This document shows, one piece after another, positions 10,285-20,654 of a stretch of 53,576 nucleotides of DNA; positions within the stretch are counted from its first letter, which is position 1; each line of letters opens with the position of its first letter. A program made the translations under genes and the position numbers. The notes beneath the pieces were generated by a model. It was not told the origin of the DNA. It did no database searches and saw nothing but the letters and a program-made list of their open reading frames with translations. The DNA is from Guptibacillus hwajinpoensis (GTDB taxonomy: Bacteria; Bacillota; Bacilli; Bacillales; Guptibacillaceae): the NCBI RefSeq assembly GCF_005144865.1, contig NZ_SWFM01000011.1:1-53576 (forward strand), in the 5' to 3' direction.

Positions 10285-10523
10285 ACTTTTATATTCACAA
10301 TATCTTCCTACACTTTATTTCTCCGTTTATGACTAAACTTCCTTTCTTTCGGGATAAAATAATCACTGAAAAGTAATAAAAACTAGTAATTATACTGAAT
10401 ATTCTAACTTCTTTTGTGGACATTGTAAAGAAAATGTAATTGAAATGAAACTGTTTAGACTTAGTAAAAAACTAGGACATTTGGTACACTAGCATCGTAC
10501 TAGACCGGATAAGGAGTTTTGAC

Positions 10524-11294
10524 ATGTTATTCGACACACACACACATTTGAATGTTGAACAATTTTCCGAAGATCAAAAAGAAGTGATTGAGCGTGCCCA
10601 AGCAGCTGGAGTAAGTAAGATGGTTGTGGTTGGATTTGATCGAGAAACAATTGTACAGGCTATGGCATTAGTAGAAGAATACGATTTTCTATATGCTGCG
10701 GTAGGCTGGCATCCTGTTGACGCTATTGACATGAAAGAAGAAGATTTAGAGTGGATTGAGCAACTGGCTGATCATCCTAAGGTAGTAGCAATAGGCGAGA
10801 TGGGACTTGATTATCACTGGGACAAATCACCTCATGACATACAAAAAGATGTTTTCCGTAAGCAAATACAGCTTGCAAAGAAAGTGAAATTACCAATCAT
10901 CATACATAATCGTGAAGCGACGCGGGATGTCATTGATGTATTAAAAGAAGAAAATGCTGCAGAAGTTGGCGGCATCATGCACTGTTTCGCAGGATCTGTA
11001 GAGGAAGCTAATGAGTGTCTTGAAATGAATTTCTACATATCACTTGGTGGACCAGTGACATTCAAGAATGCTAAGTTGCCGAAGGAAGTAGCGAAAGAAA
11101 TACCGATTGATCGTTTGCTAATTGAAACGGATTGTCCATTTCTAGCACCACATCCTAACCGCGGAAAACGAAATGAACCATCGTACGTGAAGCTTGTCGC
11201 TGAACAAATTGCGGATTTGAAAGAAATGGATTATGAAGAATTAGCTGAAAGAACGTATGAGAATGCCATGAAACTATTTGGTATTAGTCGTTAA
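10524..11294 (+). CDS. tatD: TatD-family metal-dependent DNase (YabD)
   Basis: A 256-residue TIM-barrel hydrolase. DTHTHLN (4-10) and the downstream GEMGLDYHW, IIHNREA, HCFAGS and ETDCPFLAPHPNRGKRNEP motifs supply the metal ligands of the TatD/YcfH family. Bacterial members are 3'-5' DNA exonucleases or phosphodiesterases; the cellular substrate is not established. AAGGAG lies upstream of the ATG. In B. subtilis the same order metS-yabD-yabE is found. Confidence 0.95.
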   Translation: MLFDTHTHLNVEQFSEDQKEVIERAQAAGVSKMVVVGFDRETIVQAMALVEEYDFLYAAVGWHPVDAIDMKEEDLEWIEQLADHPKVVAIGEMGLDYHWDKSPHDIQKDVFRKQIQLAKKVKLPIIIHNREATRDVIDVLKEENAAEVGGIMHCFAGSVEEANECLEMNFYISLGGPVTFKNAKLPKEVAKEIPIDRLLIETDCPFLAPHPNRGKRNEPSYVKLVAEQIADLKEMDYEELAERTYENAMKLFGISR

Positions 11295-11445
11295 TCAAAA
11301 TGACTGTTGTAGTTGAAAAGAAATAATCGCTTTTTGCTAAGTTTCCCCTATTGAAAGCAAGGATGTTAAATCTACTAATCTTGTACACAAGGGTGTAAGT
11401 CAGAAGCTTTTCTTTAAGAAACACAGTCGGTTCAGGGAGGAATCT

Positions 11446-12708
11446 ATGACAATGAAATTGAACATGAACAACTTTGCCCGCTTAAAAAACGCAAAGAACG
11501 TATTCATGGTTTTACTAAGTGTAATTGTATTGGGTTTAGTCTCCGGCTTTATCGTGTTTGAAACTACTAAAGCTTCTGTCACGCTTGTTCTTGATGGGGA
11601 AAAGAAGCCTGTAGAAACACATGCTGATACAGTCGAAGAATTATTAGAGGATGAACAGATCGACCCAGCGTCACATGATTATTTAAGCCATGAATTAGCA
11701 ACCGAGCTAAATCCAGGTGATGTGATTGAGTGGAAACCAGCTGTACAAGTAACATTGACTATAAACGGTGAGAACAAAAAAGTATGGTCAACTAGAGACA
11801 CAGTAAATGAACTACTAGAAGATGAGAACGTTGAAGTGAGTGAGCATGATCAATTATCTGCTTCACTAAATGATCAACTTAAAGAAGACATGAACATTAC
11901 CGTAGACGAAGCATTTCAAGTTGCGGTAAATGATGGTGGGAAACAAACGAATGTTTGGACAACTTCGACTACGGTCGCTGGCTTTTTAGAACAGCAGAAC
12001 ATACAACTTGGAGAGCTTGATCGCGTAGAACCCGAAAAGGATAATGATGTTAAAGAGAATTCGGAAATCAAAGTGATTAGAGTGGAAAAGGTCACCGATG
12101 TAGTGGAAGAATCGATCGATTATGCGACGGTAACAAGAAAAGATAGTGCACTGCAAAAGGGCAAAGAAAAAGTTCTTGAGGCAGGCAGTGAAGGTAAACA
12201 GGAAAAGCATTATGAAGTTGTACTTGAGAATGGTAAAGAAGTATCAAGAGAACTAAAGAAAACAGAGGTCGTAAAGGAAAGTAGTGATCGTATTGTTTCT
12301 GTAGGTACACAGGTCATCACACAAGCTGCTATGAAAACTAGCAGTAAAGCCCCTACAAAAACGAAAAAATCTACTGCCTCTAAATCGAGTTCAGCACCTA
12401 AAAGTAAGGCTACTAATGGTAGAGTTCTAAATGTATCTACAACAGCCTATACAGCTAACTGCACGGGATGCTCAGGCATCACCTCTACAGGATTTAACTT
12501 AAAGTCAAACCCGAATGCCAAGGTCATTGCAGTTGATCCTAGTGTTATTCCTCTTGGAAGCAAAGTCCATGTAGAAGGCTATGGTACTGCGATTGCAGCT
12601 GATACTGGGGGAGCAATCAAAGGAAATAAAATTGATGTGTTTTTCTCTTCTAAATCAGCAGCATATGCATGGGGTAATAAGACCGTCAAAATTACAATTC
12701 TCAACTAA
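11446..12708 (+). CDS. yabE: YabE: surface protein with DUF348 repeats, G5 and 3D domains
   Basis: A 420-residue exported protein. Residues about 19-38 form a membrane-spanning signal segment. Three DUF348 repeats follow (each near V-TLxxDGxxKxVxTxxxTVxELLxD, starting about 43, 102 and 160), then a G5 domain (about 210-285), a Ser/Lys/Thr-rich linker, and a C-terminal 3D domain with the catalytic-type aspartates (AVDPSVIPLGSKV, IAADTGGAIKGNKIDVFF). This layout resembles resuscitation-promoting factors and predicts a cell-wall lytic or remodelling role. In B. subtilis yabE is controlled by an antisense RNA; no equivalent promoter is obvious here. GGGAGG precedes the ATG. Confidence 0.93.
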   Translation: MTMKLNMNNFARLKNAKNVFMVLLSVIVLGLVSGFIVFETTKASVTLVLDGEKKPVETHADTVEELLEDEQIDPASHDYLSHELATELNPGDVIEWKPAVQVTLTINGENKKVWSTRDTVNELLEDENVEVSEHDQLSASLNDQLKEDMNITVDEAFQVAVNDGGKQTNVWTTSTTVAGFLEQQNIQLGELDRVEPEKDNDVKENSEIKVIRVEKVTDVVEESIDYATVTRKDSALQKGKEKVLEAGSEGKQEKHYEVVLENGKEVSRELKKTEVVKESSDRIVSVGTQVITQAAMKTSSKAPTKTKKSTASKSSSAPKSKATNGRVLNVSTTAYTANCTGCSGITSTGFNLKSNPNAKVIAVDPSVIPLGSKVHVEGYGTAIAADTGGAIKGNKIDVFFSSKSAAYAWGNKTVKITILN

Positions 12709-12731
12709 AGAGAAAGATATGATATGCTAAT

Positions 12732-12761
12732 AACACAGAGTGGACTCGTTCTGTGTTTTTT
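12732..12761 (+). terminator. Terminator after yabE
   Basis: AACACAGA pairs with TCTGTGTT, followed by T-rich sequence. Confidence 0.88.
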
Positions 12762-12854
12762 GTATGATAAAAAGCGACTAATGAGGAAAACTATAGAAAT
12801 TCATGATGTACAGAAACGAAATGAGAAATGGTTTTGTAGTACGGAGGAAACTGA

Positions 12855-14290
<1,436 letters not shown>

Positions 14291-14314
14291 AACACCTTTA
14301 AAAGGTGTTTTTTT
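14291..14314 (+). terminator. Terminator after ksgA
   Basis: Symmetric stem AACACCTTT/AAAGGTGTT followed by T; it abuts the ksgA stop. Confidence 0.9.
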
Positions 14315-14410
14315 GTTGATTTACCCAAATTTTCAATCGATCACTCGCTCATACAATCTCTTGTTGAGTGCGAGTGCTTCTCAGGAAGACTCATTTTTTT
14401 ATAAAGCTCT

Positions 14411-14419
14411 CATATAGTA
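14411..14419 (+). promoter_or_regulatory. Sigma-K-like -10 for yabG
   Basis: CATATAGTA fits the sigma-K -10 pattern CATANNNTA and lies 53 bases before the yabG start; the -35 (an AC dinucleotide near 14389) is slightly too distant. yabG belongs to the sigma-K regulon in B. subtilis. Confidence 0.4.
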
Positions 14420-14472
14420 GAAAAAGGAGTACACGTATAATTCTCGAGGTCAAGCGGCGTGGGGGGAAGACG

Positions 14473-15351
14473 ATGACGATGAAAGAAGGAGATATCGTTG
14501 CCAGGCGTTCATATGGCTGTGATTTAATCTTCCGAGTAACCAGGCTTAACGAGTCGAGTCAAACAGCAGAACTGGTTGGTGAGGACATGAGGCTCATTGC
14601 AGATGCACCATTTGATGATTTGGTGTTAATTGATTCCAGTGAGCATAAAATGAGGCGCGAGCAATCGAAAGAAAAGGAGGACTATTCCTTTCGTCTGTTT
14701 CGTCAAGATTATCAATTGTTACGAATGAAGCGTGAATATAGCGCAACAAGTCATTTTAAGAAAGAAACGAGTTTCTTTGAGTTGCCAGGTAAAATTCTTC
14801 ATATCGATGGAGATCCGCTCTACTTAAGTAAGTGTCTTGAGATGTATAAACGTCTAGGGGTTCCGGTATACGGTTTGTATATGAAAGAGAGCGAGATCCC
14901 AGAGAATATTATTAAGCTTGTGAACAATGTGAGACCTGATATTCTTGTGATTACGGGTCATGATGCATATATAAAACATAAAGGAGAGAAAAAAGATCTC
15001 CAATGTTATCGAAATTCACGTTATTTCGTGCGTGCTGTAAAAGAAGTAAGAAGCGTCTTTCCGAACTTGGATCATCTTGTTATTTTTGCTGGAGCTTGTC
15101 AGTCACATTTTGAGTCGCTCATTCGTGCGGGAGCAAACTTTGCTAGCTCCCCGGCGCGCATTAATATTCATATGTTAGATCCTGTCTTTATTGTCTCTAA
15201 GATTGCGTTAACTTCATTTACAGACCACGTGAATGTTTGGGATGCACTACGAAATACACTAACAGGTGAAGATGGTTTAGGTGGTGTGGAAACAAAAGGA
15301 ATTCTTCGTACAGGTATGCCGATGAAGGAAAATGAAGAGTACTCTGAATAA
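14473..15351 (+). CDS. yabG: Sporulation-specific protease YabG
   Basis: A 292-residue member of the YabG peptidase family, which in B. subtilis trims spore coat proteins (such as SpoIVA and YrbA/SafA) late in sporulation. Recognisable blocks are GDIVARRSYGCDLIFRV at the N-terminus, KILHIDGDPLYL, LVITGHDAY, and FAGACQSHFESLIRAGANFASSPARINIH, holding the conserved His and Cys of the family. The frame is open from 14368, but those 35 extra residues are basic, lack homology to known YabG and have no ribosome site; GTGGGGGGA precedes the ATG at 14473. It is monocistronic. Confidence 0.94.
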   Translation: MTMKEGDIVARRSYGCDLIFRVTRLNESSQTAELVGEDMRLIADAPFDDLVLIDSSEHKMRREQSKEKEDYSFRLFRQDYQLLRMKREYSATSHFKKETSFFELPGKILHIDGDPLYLSKCLEMYKRLGVPVYGLYMKESEIPENIIKLVNNVRPDILVITGHDAYIKHKGEKKDLQCYRNSRYFVRAVKEVRSVFPNLDHLVIFAGACQSHFESLIRAGANFASSPARINIHMLDPVFIVSKIALTSFTDHVNVWDALRNTLTGEDGLGGVETKGILRTGMPMKENEEYSE

Positions 15352-15392
15352 GAAAACGGTTGGTGAGATTAACACCGCCGTTTTCTTGTTTT
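15351..15392 (+). terminator. Terminator after yabG
   Basis: AGAAAACGG pairs with CCGTTTTCT across an 18-base loop, then a T-rich tail. Confidence 0.8.
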
Positions 15393-15420
15393 TGGCGGGA
15401 TTTATAAAGGTTTTACATAT

Positions 15421-15431
15421 TTTTCGACAAA
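15421..15431 (+). promoter_or_regulatory. Spo0A-box-like site upstream of veg
   Basis: TTTTCGACAAA holds the full TTCGACA core with matching flanks, about 40 bases before the first veg -35. Binding is inferred from the consensus. Confidence 0.45.
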
Positions 15432-15471
15432 CTGTGAAACAATAAAACTGCACATCTTTAGGAAATAACAA

Positions 15472-15501
15472 TTGACATTGTTTTTGCTTCGTTGTTATAA
15501 T
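15472..15501 (+). promoter_or_regulatory. veg promoter 1 (sigma-A)
   Basis: Consensus TTGACA (15472-15477), 18-bp spacer, TATAAT (15496-15501). Confidence 0.85.
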
Positions 15502-15512
15502 TTAAGTTTTAT

Positions 15513-15542
15513 TTGACAAGTGTGTGCAAAAGATGTTATAAT
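15513..15542 (+). promoter_or_regulatory. veg promoter 2 (sigma-A)
   Basis: A second perfect TTGACA (15513-15518), 18-bp spacer, TATAAT (15537-15542), 41 bp downstream of the first. B. subtilis veg also has two strong promoters. Confidence 0.88.
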
Positions 15543-15567
15543 TTGTCTAAGTGAGGTGGAGGTTCCG

Positions 15568-15825
15568 ATGGCAAAAACGATTATTGAAATCAAACAGACG
15601 TTACAGTCTCAGGTTGGCAAACGGTTGACCTTAAAGGCAAACGGAGGTCGCAGAAAGACAATTCAACGTTCAGGCATCCTTGAAGAAACCTACCCGGCAG
15701 TGTTCATTGTTAAGCTGGATCAGGACACGAACGCATTTGAGCGTGTTTCGTACAGCTACACAGATATTCTTACAGATACAGTACAAATTACATTTAATGA
15801 AGAACAAGCGGCAGTAAGCGGTTAA
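15568..15825 (+). CDS. veg: Veg protein, biofilm-stimulating
   Basis: An 85-residue protein near-identical in layout to B. subtilis Veg: [19 protein letters not shown], then [29 protein letters not shown]. It has a beta-barrel SH3-like fold in the family and stimulates biofilm matrix genes, apparently by counteracting SinR. The ATG at 15568 follows GAGGTGGAGG; the in-frame TTG/ATG-like codons from 15520 lie within the promoter 2 region and are rejected. Two consensus promoters predict very strong constitutive expression. A terminator overlaps the stop codon. Confidence 0.96.
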   Translation: MAKTIIEIKQTLQSQVGKRLTLKANGGRRKTIQRSGILEETYPAVFIVKLDQDTNAFERVSYSYTDILTDTVQITFNEEQAAVSG

Positions 15826-15849
15826 GGCAAATGGTCTAACTGCTTTTTT
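15817..15849 (+). terminator. Terminator overlapping the veg stop
   Basis: AGCGGTTA pairs with TAACTGCT (one G-U) and is followed by six T. Confidence 0.82.
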
Positions 15850-15965
15850 GCTTTTTCTAGAGGTCACATTAGTTTCTTCCTTTGTTGGATACATATTCGT
15901 GGTATAGCTAGCCCTTTCAATCCTAACAATAAGAGTGTCACAGGATGGAAAGGAGCTTGATTCGC

Positions 15966-16148
15966 ATGGCGAGACATAGAGGTATAATGTCTGATCGACT
16001 GAAAGAGGAAATTGCGAAAGAGCTTGGTTTTTATGATACGGTTCAGAAAGAAGGTTGGGGAGGAATAAAAGCTCGCGATGCTGGTAACATCGTGAAGCGT
16101 GCAATCCAGCTAGCTGAAGAACAGCTTGCTAACCAACAAAAACACTGA
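15966..16148 (+). CDS. sspF: Small acid-soluble spore protein, alpha/beta-type family (SspF)
   Basis: A 60-residue DNA-binding spore protein. [19 protein letters not shown] and the [18 protein letters not shown] block carry the alpha/beta-type SASP signature, including the glutamate-containing region recognised by the GPR germination protease. Such proteins coat forespore DNA and protect it. The ATG at 15966 has AAGGAG 11 bases upstream; the earlier ATG at 15945 adds MERSLIR and lacks a ribosome site. A sigma-G promoter is expected; GTATA near 15902 is a possible -35 but the -10 is poor. Confidence 0.94.
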   Translation: MARHRGIMSDRLKEEIAKELGFYDTVQKEGWGGIKARDAGNIVKRAIQLAEEQLANQQKH

Positions 16149-16193
16149 ACCCTGTGACGAAGGAACTCTGGTATCTTGCCAGGGTTCTTTTTT
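16147..16193 (+). terminator. Terminator after sspF
   Basis: GAACCCTG pairs with CAGGGTTC, then six T. Confidence 0.85.
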
Positions 16194-16330
16194 CTATGTC
16201 CCAAAGAGCGGTGTGCCTAACAGACGAGTGAAGCAATTGAAAGTGTTTCTTTCTTTTCGGCTTGTTGTGTTACAATAATTCACAGTAAGTAAAAATGTCG
16301 AACGGTAGAACTAAAATGTAGGTGAACGAG

Positions 16331-17200
16331 ATGAGACAAAAACTGAGTGTGAAAGCACCGGCAAAAATCAATTTGGCACTTGATGTGCTTCATAAACGAC
16401 CTGATGGATTTCATGAGGTTGAAATGGTCATGACAAATGTTGATTTAGCAGATCGTCTTGAATTAACTGAAATGAGACGTAATGAAATCATTCTTGAATC
16501 AACAAGTGGTTTTGTACCTGATGATCAGAGAAACTTAGCATATCAAGCTGCCGCACTTTTGAAGAAGAAATATGATATTAAACAGGGAATATCAATCAAA
16601 ATAGATAAACAAATTCCTGTTGCAGCAGGACTAGCTGGGGGAAGCAGTGACGCCGCAGCAGCATTGCGTGGTCTGAATGAGCTTTGGCAAATTGGCCTTA
16701 GCTATGATGAACTTGCTGATATTGGCTCAGAGATTGGTTCTGATGTAGCGTTTTGTGTGCATGGTGGTACTGCTCTTGCAAAGGGGCGTGGAGAGGTTAT
16801 TCAGCCAATGGATGCACCACCGCCATGCTGGGTCATTCTTGCAAAACCTTCAATAGGTGTATCAACCGCTGATGTCTACAGACGTCTTCGTACAATGGAG
16901 ATGAAGCATCCAGACGTAAAAGGCATGATGCGTGCGATTGAAGAAAAGAATTACGAAGGCATCTGTCAAAACCTTGGCAATGTACTTGAAGATGTCACCC
17001 TTAAGCTTCATCCAGAAGTGAGACAGATTAAAGAGAAAATGGAAAATCTCGGTGCAGATGGTGTCCTTATGAGTGGAAGTGGGCCGACTGTTTTTGGTCT
17101 AACTCGTCATGAGTCAAGGATGCAGCGAATTTATAATGGTTTAAGAGGATTTTGTGGGCAAGTTTATGCTGTTCGCTTACTTGGTGAGAAGAACCCTTGA
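16331..17200 (+). CDS. ispE: 4-diphosphocytidyl-2-C-methyl-D-erythritol kinase
   Basis: GHMP-family kinase of the MEP isoprenoid pathway, phosphorylating CDP-ME at the 2-position. The 289-residue protein has [12 protein letters not shown] at the N-terminus, the GHMP phosphate-binding motif [17 protein letters not shown] at about 95-111, and a C-terminal [15 protein letters not shown] lies 7 bases before the ATG at 16331; the GTG at 16322 overlaps that ribosome site. A gap of about 60 bases with an imperfect inverted repeat (AAATCCG/CGGATTT) separates it from purR. Confidence 0.96.
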   Translation: MRQKLSVKAPAKINLALDVLHKRPDGFHEVEMVMTNVDLADRLELTEMRRNEIILESTSGFVPDDQRNLAYQAAALLKKKYDIKQGISIKIDKQIPVAAGLAGGSSDAAAALRGLNELWQIGLSYDELADIGSEIGSDVAFCVHGGTALAKGRGEVIQPMDAPPPCWVILAKPSIGVSTADVYRRLRTMEMKHPDVKGMMRAIEEKNYEGICQNLGNVLEDVTLKLHPEVRQIKEKMENLGADGVLMSGSGPTVFGLTRHESRMQRIYNGLRGFCGQVYAVRLLGEKNP

Positions 17201-17261
17201 ATAAATCCGTACATTAGTGATATATTATGATTAATTATTCGGATTTTTTGGAGGTTCTTCT

Positions 17262-18116
17262 ATGAAGATGAAACGGAGTTCTCGACTGGTAGACATGACC
17301 AGGTTCCTGTTAGAGCACCCACATAGGTTAGTATCACTAACCTATTTCTCAGAACGTTATGGAGCGGCTAAATCGTCAATCAGTGAGGATTTGGTTATTA
17401 TTAAAGAAAATTTTGAGCAGCAGGGTGTTGGATCCTTATTGACGGTTCCTGGTGCAGCTGGCGGTGTTAAATACATGCCTCTTATCAGTGAAGAGGAAGC
17501 AGACCGCGTAGTAGGGGAGCTTTGTGAATTTCTTGAAAGCCCAGATCGACTTCTTCCTGGTGGGTATTTATATTTAACTGATATTCTTGGCAATCCAGAA
17601 ATCATGAATCAGGTAGGGCGTTTGTTTGCATCGGTCTTCGCTGATCGTAAAATTGATGTTGTAATGACGGTTGCGACAAAAGGCATTCCCTTGGCCTACG
17701 CAGCTGCGAGCCATCTGAATGTACCCGTCGTTATCGTACGTCGTGATAGCAAGGTTACAGAAGGTTCCACAGTAAGCATTAATTATGTGTCAGGCTCTTC
17801 AAAACGCATACAAACAATGGCGCTTGCACGAAGAAGCTTAAAGCCGGGTGCTAATGTGTTAATTGTAGATGATTTTATGAAGGCTGGCGGTACTATTCAA
17901 GGAATGGTCAATCTTCTCGAAGAATTTCAGGCTGATGTTGCAGGAATCGGAGTTCTTGTAGAGGCTGAAGGAGAAGGAGAAGAACGTCTTGTAGAAGAAT
18001 ACGTATCAATGATGAATCTTGGTGGTGTTGATATGAAGCAACGCACCATTCAAGTTGCTCCCGGAAATTATAATAAGTTTCTTACTCGATTAACTGAAGG
18101 GATTGAAAGCGAATGA
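17262..18116 (+). CDS. purR: Purine operon repressor PurR
   Basis: A 284-residue repressor: an N-terminal winged helix (about 1-75, [17 protein letters not shown]) joined to a phosphoribosyltransferase-like domain whose PRPP loop [13 protein letters not shown] lies near 199-211. In B. subtilis PRPP binding releases PurR from PurBox sites, linking purine synthesis to PRPP level, here also close to prs. TTGGAGG precedes the ATG. No convincing PurBox pair was found immediately upstream. Stop overlaps the ridA start (ATGA). Confidence 0.97.
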   Translation: MKMKRSSRLVDMTRFLLEHPHRLVSLTYFSERYGAAKSSISEDLVIIKENFEQQGVGSLLTVPGAAGGVKYMPLISEEEADRVVGELCEFLESPDRLLPGGYLYLTDILGNPEIMNQVGRLFASVFADRKIDVVMTVATKGIPLAYAAASHLNVPVVIVRRDSKVTEGSTVSINYVSGSSKRIQTMALARRSLKPGANVLIVDDFMKAGGTIQGMVNLLEEFQADVAGIGVLVEAEGEGEERLVEEYVSMMNLGGVDMKQRTIQVAPGNYNKFLTRLTEGIESE

Positions 18117-18487
18117 ATACAGTCTATACCAAATCAGCTCCAGCAGCGATTGGACCATACTCGCAAGGGATGATCGTAAACAACATGTTCTATAGCTCGG
18201 GTCAAATTCCACTTAGAGCAGATGGAACACTAGTGGATGGTTCAATCGAAGAACAAACGCACCAAGTGTTTTCAAATGTTAAGGCTGTTTTGGAAGCAGC
18301 TGGTTCTTCTCTTGAACATGTTGTTAAAACTACTGTTTTCATTAAAGATATGAATCAATTTAGTGCTATTAATGAAGTCTATGGGGAATACCTCCATACT
18401 CATAAGCCGGCTAGATCTTGTGTTGAGGTAGCACGACTACCAAAGGATGCTCTTATCGAAATAGAAGTTATTGCACTTGTTGGTTAA
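18113..18487 (+). CDS. ridA: RidA family enamine/imine deaminase (YabJ)
   Basis: A 124-residue trimeric YjgF/YER057c/UK114-family protein. Landmarks are AIGPYSQG near the N-terminus, the FYSSGQIPL segment, and the C-terminal [21 protein letters not shown] with the arginine that binds the carboxylate of the substrate. RidA hydrolyses reactive 2-aminoacrylate imines formed by PLP enzymes. It is translationally coupled to purR by a 4-base overlap, as in B. subtilis, where YabJ is needed for full purine repression. Confidence 0.96.
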   Translation: MNTVYTKSAPAAIGPYSQGMIVNNMFYSSGQIPLRADGTLVDGSIEEQTHQVFSNVKAVLEAAGSSLEHVVKTTVFIKDMNQFSAINEVYGEYLHTHKPARSCVEVARLPKDALIEIEVIALVG

Positions 18488-18496
18488 TACCGAAAG

Positions 18497-18525
18497 CACA
18501 CTCTACTATGGAGTGTGTTTTTTTT
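18497..18525 (+). terminator. Terminator after ridA
   Basis: CACACTC/GAGTGTG stem, 7-base loop, eight T. Confidence 0.9.
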
Positions 18526-18603
18526 ATAGTTAAAAACATTTAGGCTATGTGAGATATAAGCAAAAAAAGCTAAATTTTTATAACATTTTTTATATTTAGA
18601 AGA

Positions 18604-18628
18604 AGGAATTATTATATATAAGTTGAAT
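18604..18628 (+). promoter_or_regulatory. Sigma-H promoter of spoVG
   Basis: AGGAATT at 18604-18610, 14-bp gap, GAAT at 18625-18628, the same elements and spacing as the B. subtilis spoVG sigma-H promoter. An AT-rich block at about 18565-18600 immediately upstream corresponds to the AbrB-responsive AT box. Confidence 0.75.
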
Positions 18629-18673
18629 AGTGCATATATGCTCTAATTAATGGAAAAAGGTGGTGCAACCGAG

Positions 18674-18964
18674 TTGGAAATTACAGATGTTCGCCTACGA
18701 CGTGTGAATACGGAAGGACGCATGCGCGCAATCGCTTCCATCACAATGGATCATGAATTCGTCGTTCATGATATCCGTGTCATTGATGGAAATAACGGCA
18801 TGTTTGTAGCGATGCCAAGCAAGAGAACTCCTGATGGTGAGTTTCGCGATATCGCTCATCCTATTTCCTCGAATACAAGGGAAAAGATTCAAACTGCTGT
18901 ATTAGCTGAATATCACCGTGTTGGTGAAATGGAAGCTGCTTATGAGGAAGCTGGTGCTTCTTAA
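18674..18964 (+). CDS. spoVG: SpoVG RNA-binding regulator
   Basis: A 96-residue protein with the very conserved [20 protein letters not shown] start and [19 protein letters not shown] core. SpoVG is a site-specific nucleic-acid-binding regulator; in Bacillus it affects septation and spore cortex formation. The start is a TTG at 18674, matching the GTG position in B. subtilis, with AAGGTGG upstream; the ATG at 18650 lies before that ribosome site and would add eight unrelated residues. Sigma-H promoter and AT-rich upstream box predict Spo0A/AbrB-controlled expression. Confidence 0.96.
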   Translation: MEITDVRLRRVNTEGRMRAIASITMDHEFVVHDIRVIDGNNGMFVAMPSKRTPDGEFRDIAHPISSNTREKIQTAVLAEYHRVGEMEAAYEEAGAS

Positions 18965-18973
18965 TCAGAAAAG

Positions 18974-18999
18974 CTCGGTCAAATGACCGGGTTTTTTTT
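18974..18999 (+). terminator. Terminator after spoVG
   Basis: CTCGGTCA pairs with TGACCGGG (one G-U), 2-base minimal loop, eight T. Confidence 0.85.
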
Positions 19000-19154
19000 G
19001 TGAACTCATAAAAAGCATTGCGATTAGGAATGTTCATATACCGTTCTTTTCCAGCTTCTAAAATGATGATGTTTTAATGAACGACCTTGAAAATAAGGGG
19101 TTTTTGAGATATAGTCATAGTGGAAAAATAGGATACAATGGAGGAACCATATAC

Positions 19155-20522
19155 ATGAATAGATTTGCAGTGGTGTTAGCAGCAGGTCAGGGAACACGGA
19201 TGAAATCAAAGCTATATAAAGTTCTTCATCCCGTTTGTGGAAAGCCTATGGTTGAGCATGTTGTCGATCAGCTCGATCAGCTTAAGCTTGAGAACATTGT
19301 CACTGTAGTTGGACACGGCGCCGAAAAGGTTCGTGATCAGCTTGGCACTCGGGTTGAATATGTTCTTCAGGAGGAACAACTTGGAACAGCGCATGCTGTA
19401 ATGCAGACACAGGATGCATTATCTACTAAGGATGGCGTAACCATTGTTGTATGTGGAGACACTCCTTTAATCACGAGTGAGACGATGGATTCATTGTTGT
19501 CTTACCATGAGCAGCAGGGCGCGAAAGCAACTATTCTTACTGCAAAAGCGGATAATCCCTTTGGTTATGGTCGTATTATTCGTGATGAGTTCGGAAGTGT
19601 ACAGCGAATCGTAGAGCAGAAAGATGCTAGTGACGCTGAACAACAAGTGACTGAAATTAACACAGGTACATATTGTTTTGATAACAAAACGCTATTTGAA
19701 ACGCTTCAGCTCGTTAAAAATGAGAATGCACAGGGTGAGTACTACCTACCTGATGTTGTTGAAATTCTTCAAAAGCAAGGTGAAGTCGTTGCTGCTTATC
19801 AAACGGCAGATTTTGATGAAACAATGGGTGTAAATGATAGAGTAGCACTTTCAAAAGCTGAAAACGCGATGAAAAAACGAATTAATGAGAAACATATGCG
19901 TAATGGCGTTACGCTAATTGACCCCGATCAAACATATATTTCTCCAGAAGCGGTAATAGGTCAGGATACTGTTATCTATCCAGGAACTACGATCTCGGGT
20001 AAAACCATTATTGGTGATGAAGCTAGGATTGGTCCTAACTCTGAAATTAAGGATAGTAAAGTTGGAGACATGAGCGTTGTGAAACAATCTGTGATTCATG
20101 ACAGTGAAGTAGGAAATGCTGTGAATATAGGTCCGTTTGCTCATGTGCGTCCAGCATCACAAATTGGTGATGATGTGAAAATTGGAAACTTCGTTGAAGT
20201 GAAAAAAGCCGTTATGGGTCAAGGCAGTAAAGCTTCACACTTAAGCTATGTAGGCGATGCGGAAATCGGTAAAGATGTGAATCTCGGCTGTGGGTCTATT
20301 ACTGTGAATTATGATGGAAAGAATAAATACCTTACAAAAGTAGAAGACGGTGCATTTATTGGCTGCAACGTGAACTTAATAGCTCCTGTGACAGTAGGTA
20401 AAGGTGCTACGGTTGCTGCAGGATCTACGATTACAGACAATGTTCCTGAACAAGCGCTGTCTATTGCTCGCTCTCGTCAGACGAATAAAGAAGACTATGC
20501 TTCGAAAATGAAGGACAAGTAA
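19155..20522 (+). CDS. glmU: Bifunctional GlmU: GlcNAc-1-P uridyltransferase / GlcN-1-P acetyltransferase
   Basis: Makes UDP-N-acetylglucosamine for peptidoglycan and teichoic acids. The 455-residue protein has the nucleotidyltransferase signature [19 protein letters not shown] at 8-26 and a hexapeptide left-handed beta-helix from about 250, ending in the acetyltransferase region with [15 protein letters not shown]. The ATG at 19155 follows GGAGGAACC; the 26 residues upstream in the same frame lack homology and a ribosome site. It precedes prs, as in B. subtilis. Confidence 0.97.
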   Translation: MNRFAVVLAAGQGTRMKSKLYKVLHPVCGKPMVEHVVDQLDQLKLENIVTVVGHGAEKVRDQLGTRVEYVLQEEQLGTAHAVMQTQDALSTKDGVTIVVCGDTPLITSETMDSLLSYHEQQGAKATILTAKADNPFGYGRIIRDEFGSVQRIVEQKDASDAEQQVTEINTGTYCFDNKTLFETLQLVKNENAQGEYYLPDVVEILQKQGEVVAAYQTADFDETMGVNDRVALSKAENAMKKRINEKHMRNGVTLIDPDQTYISPEAVIGQDTVIYPGTTISGKTIIGDEARIGPNSEIKDSKVGDMSVVKQSVIHDSEVGNAVNIGPFAHVRPASQIGDDVKIGNFVEVKKAVMGQGSKASHLSYVGDAEIGKDVNLGCGSITVNYDGKNKYLTKVEDGAFIGCNVNLIAPVTVGKGATVAAGSTITDNVPEQALSIARSRQTNKEDYASKMKDK

Positions 20523-20654
20523 TTTTTGAAAAGATAAGAAAGCGTAAAATTTTTTGATGTCTAGCATCATCTCCTTTCCTCAAGGTCTTAGACTTGAATT
20601 GGATGGATGAGGGATTTGCGATTTTCTTATTAATTAATGGAGGGGTACCGGCCA

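Noticed and set aside
12092..12310. Minus-strand ORF inside yabE as an antisense product
   Set aside because: B. subtilis has an antisense RNA at yabE, but no promoter is visible here and the ORF has no start signal.
14368..14472. N-terminal extension of YabG
   Set aside because: The extra 35 residues lack homology, the upstream ATG has no ribosome site, and the stretch contains the likely sigma-K -10.
15670..16104. 144-codon minus-strand ORF across veg and sspF
   Set aside because: Crosses the veg terminator and two well-supported genes; composition and lack of a start site point to chance.
17201..17261. PurBox operator before purR
   Set aside because: Only a loose ATTCGGA-like match and an AAATCCG/CGGATTT inverted repeat; no paired PurBoxes at the proper spacing.
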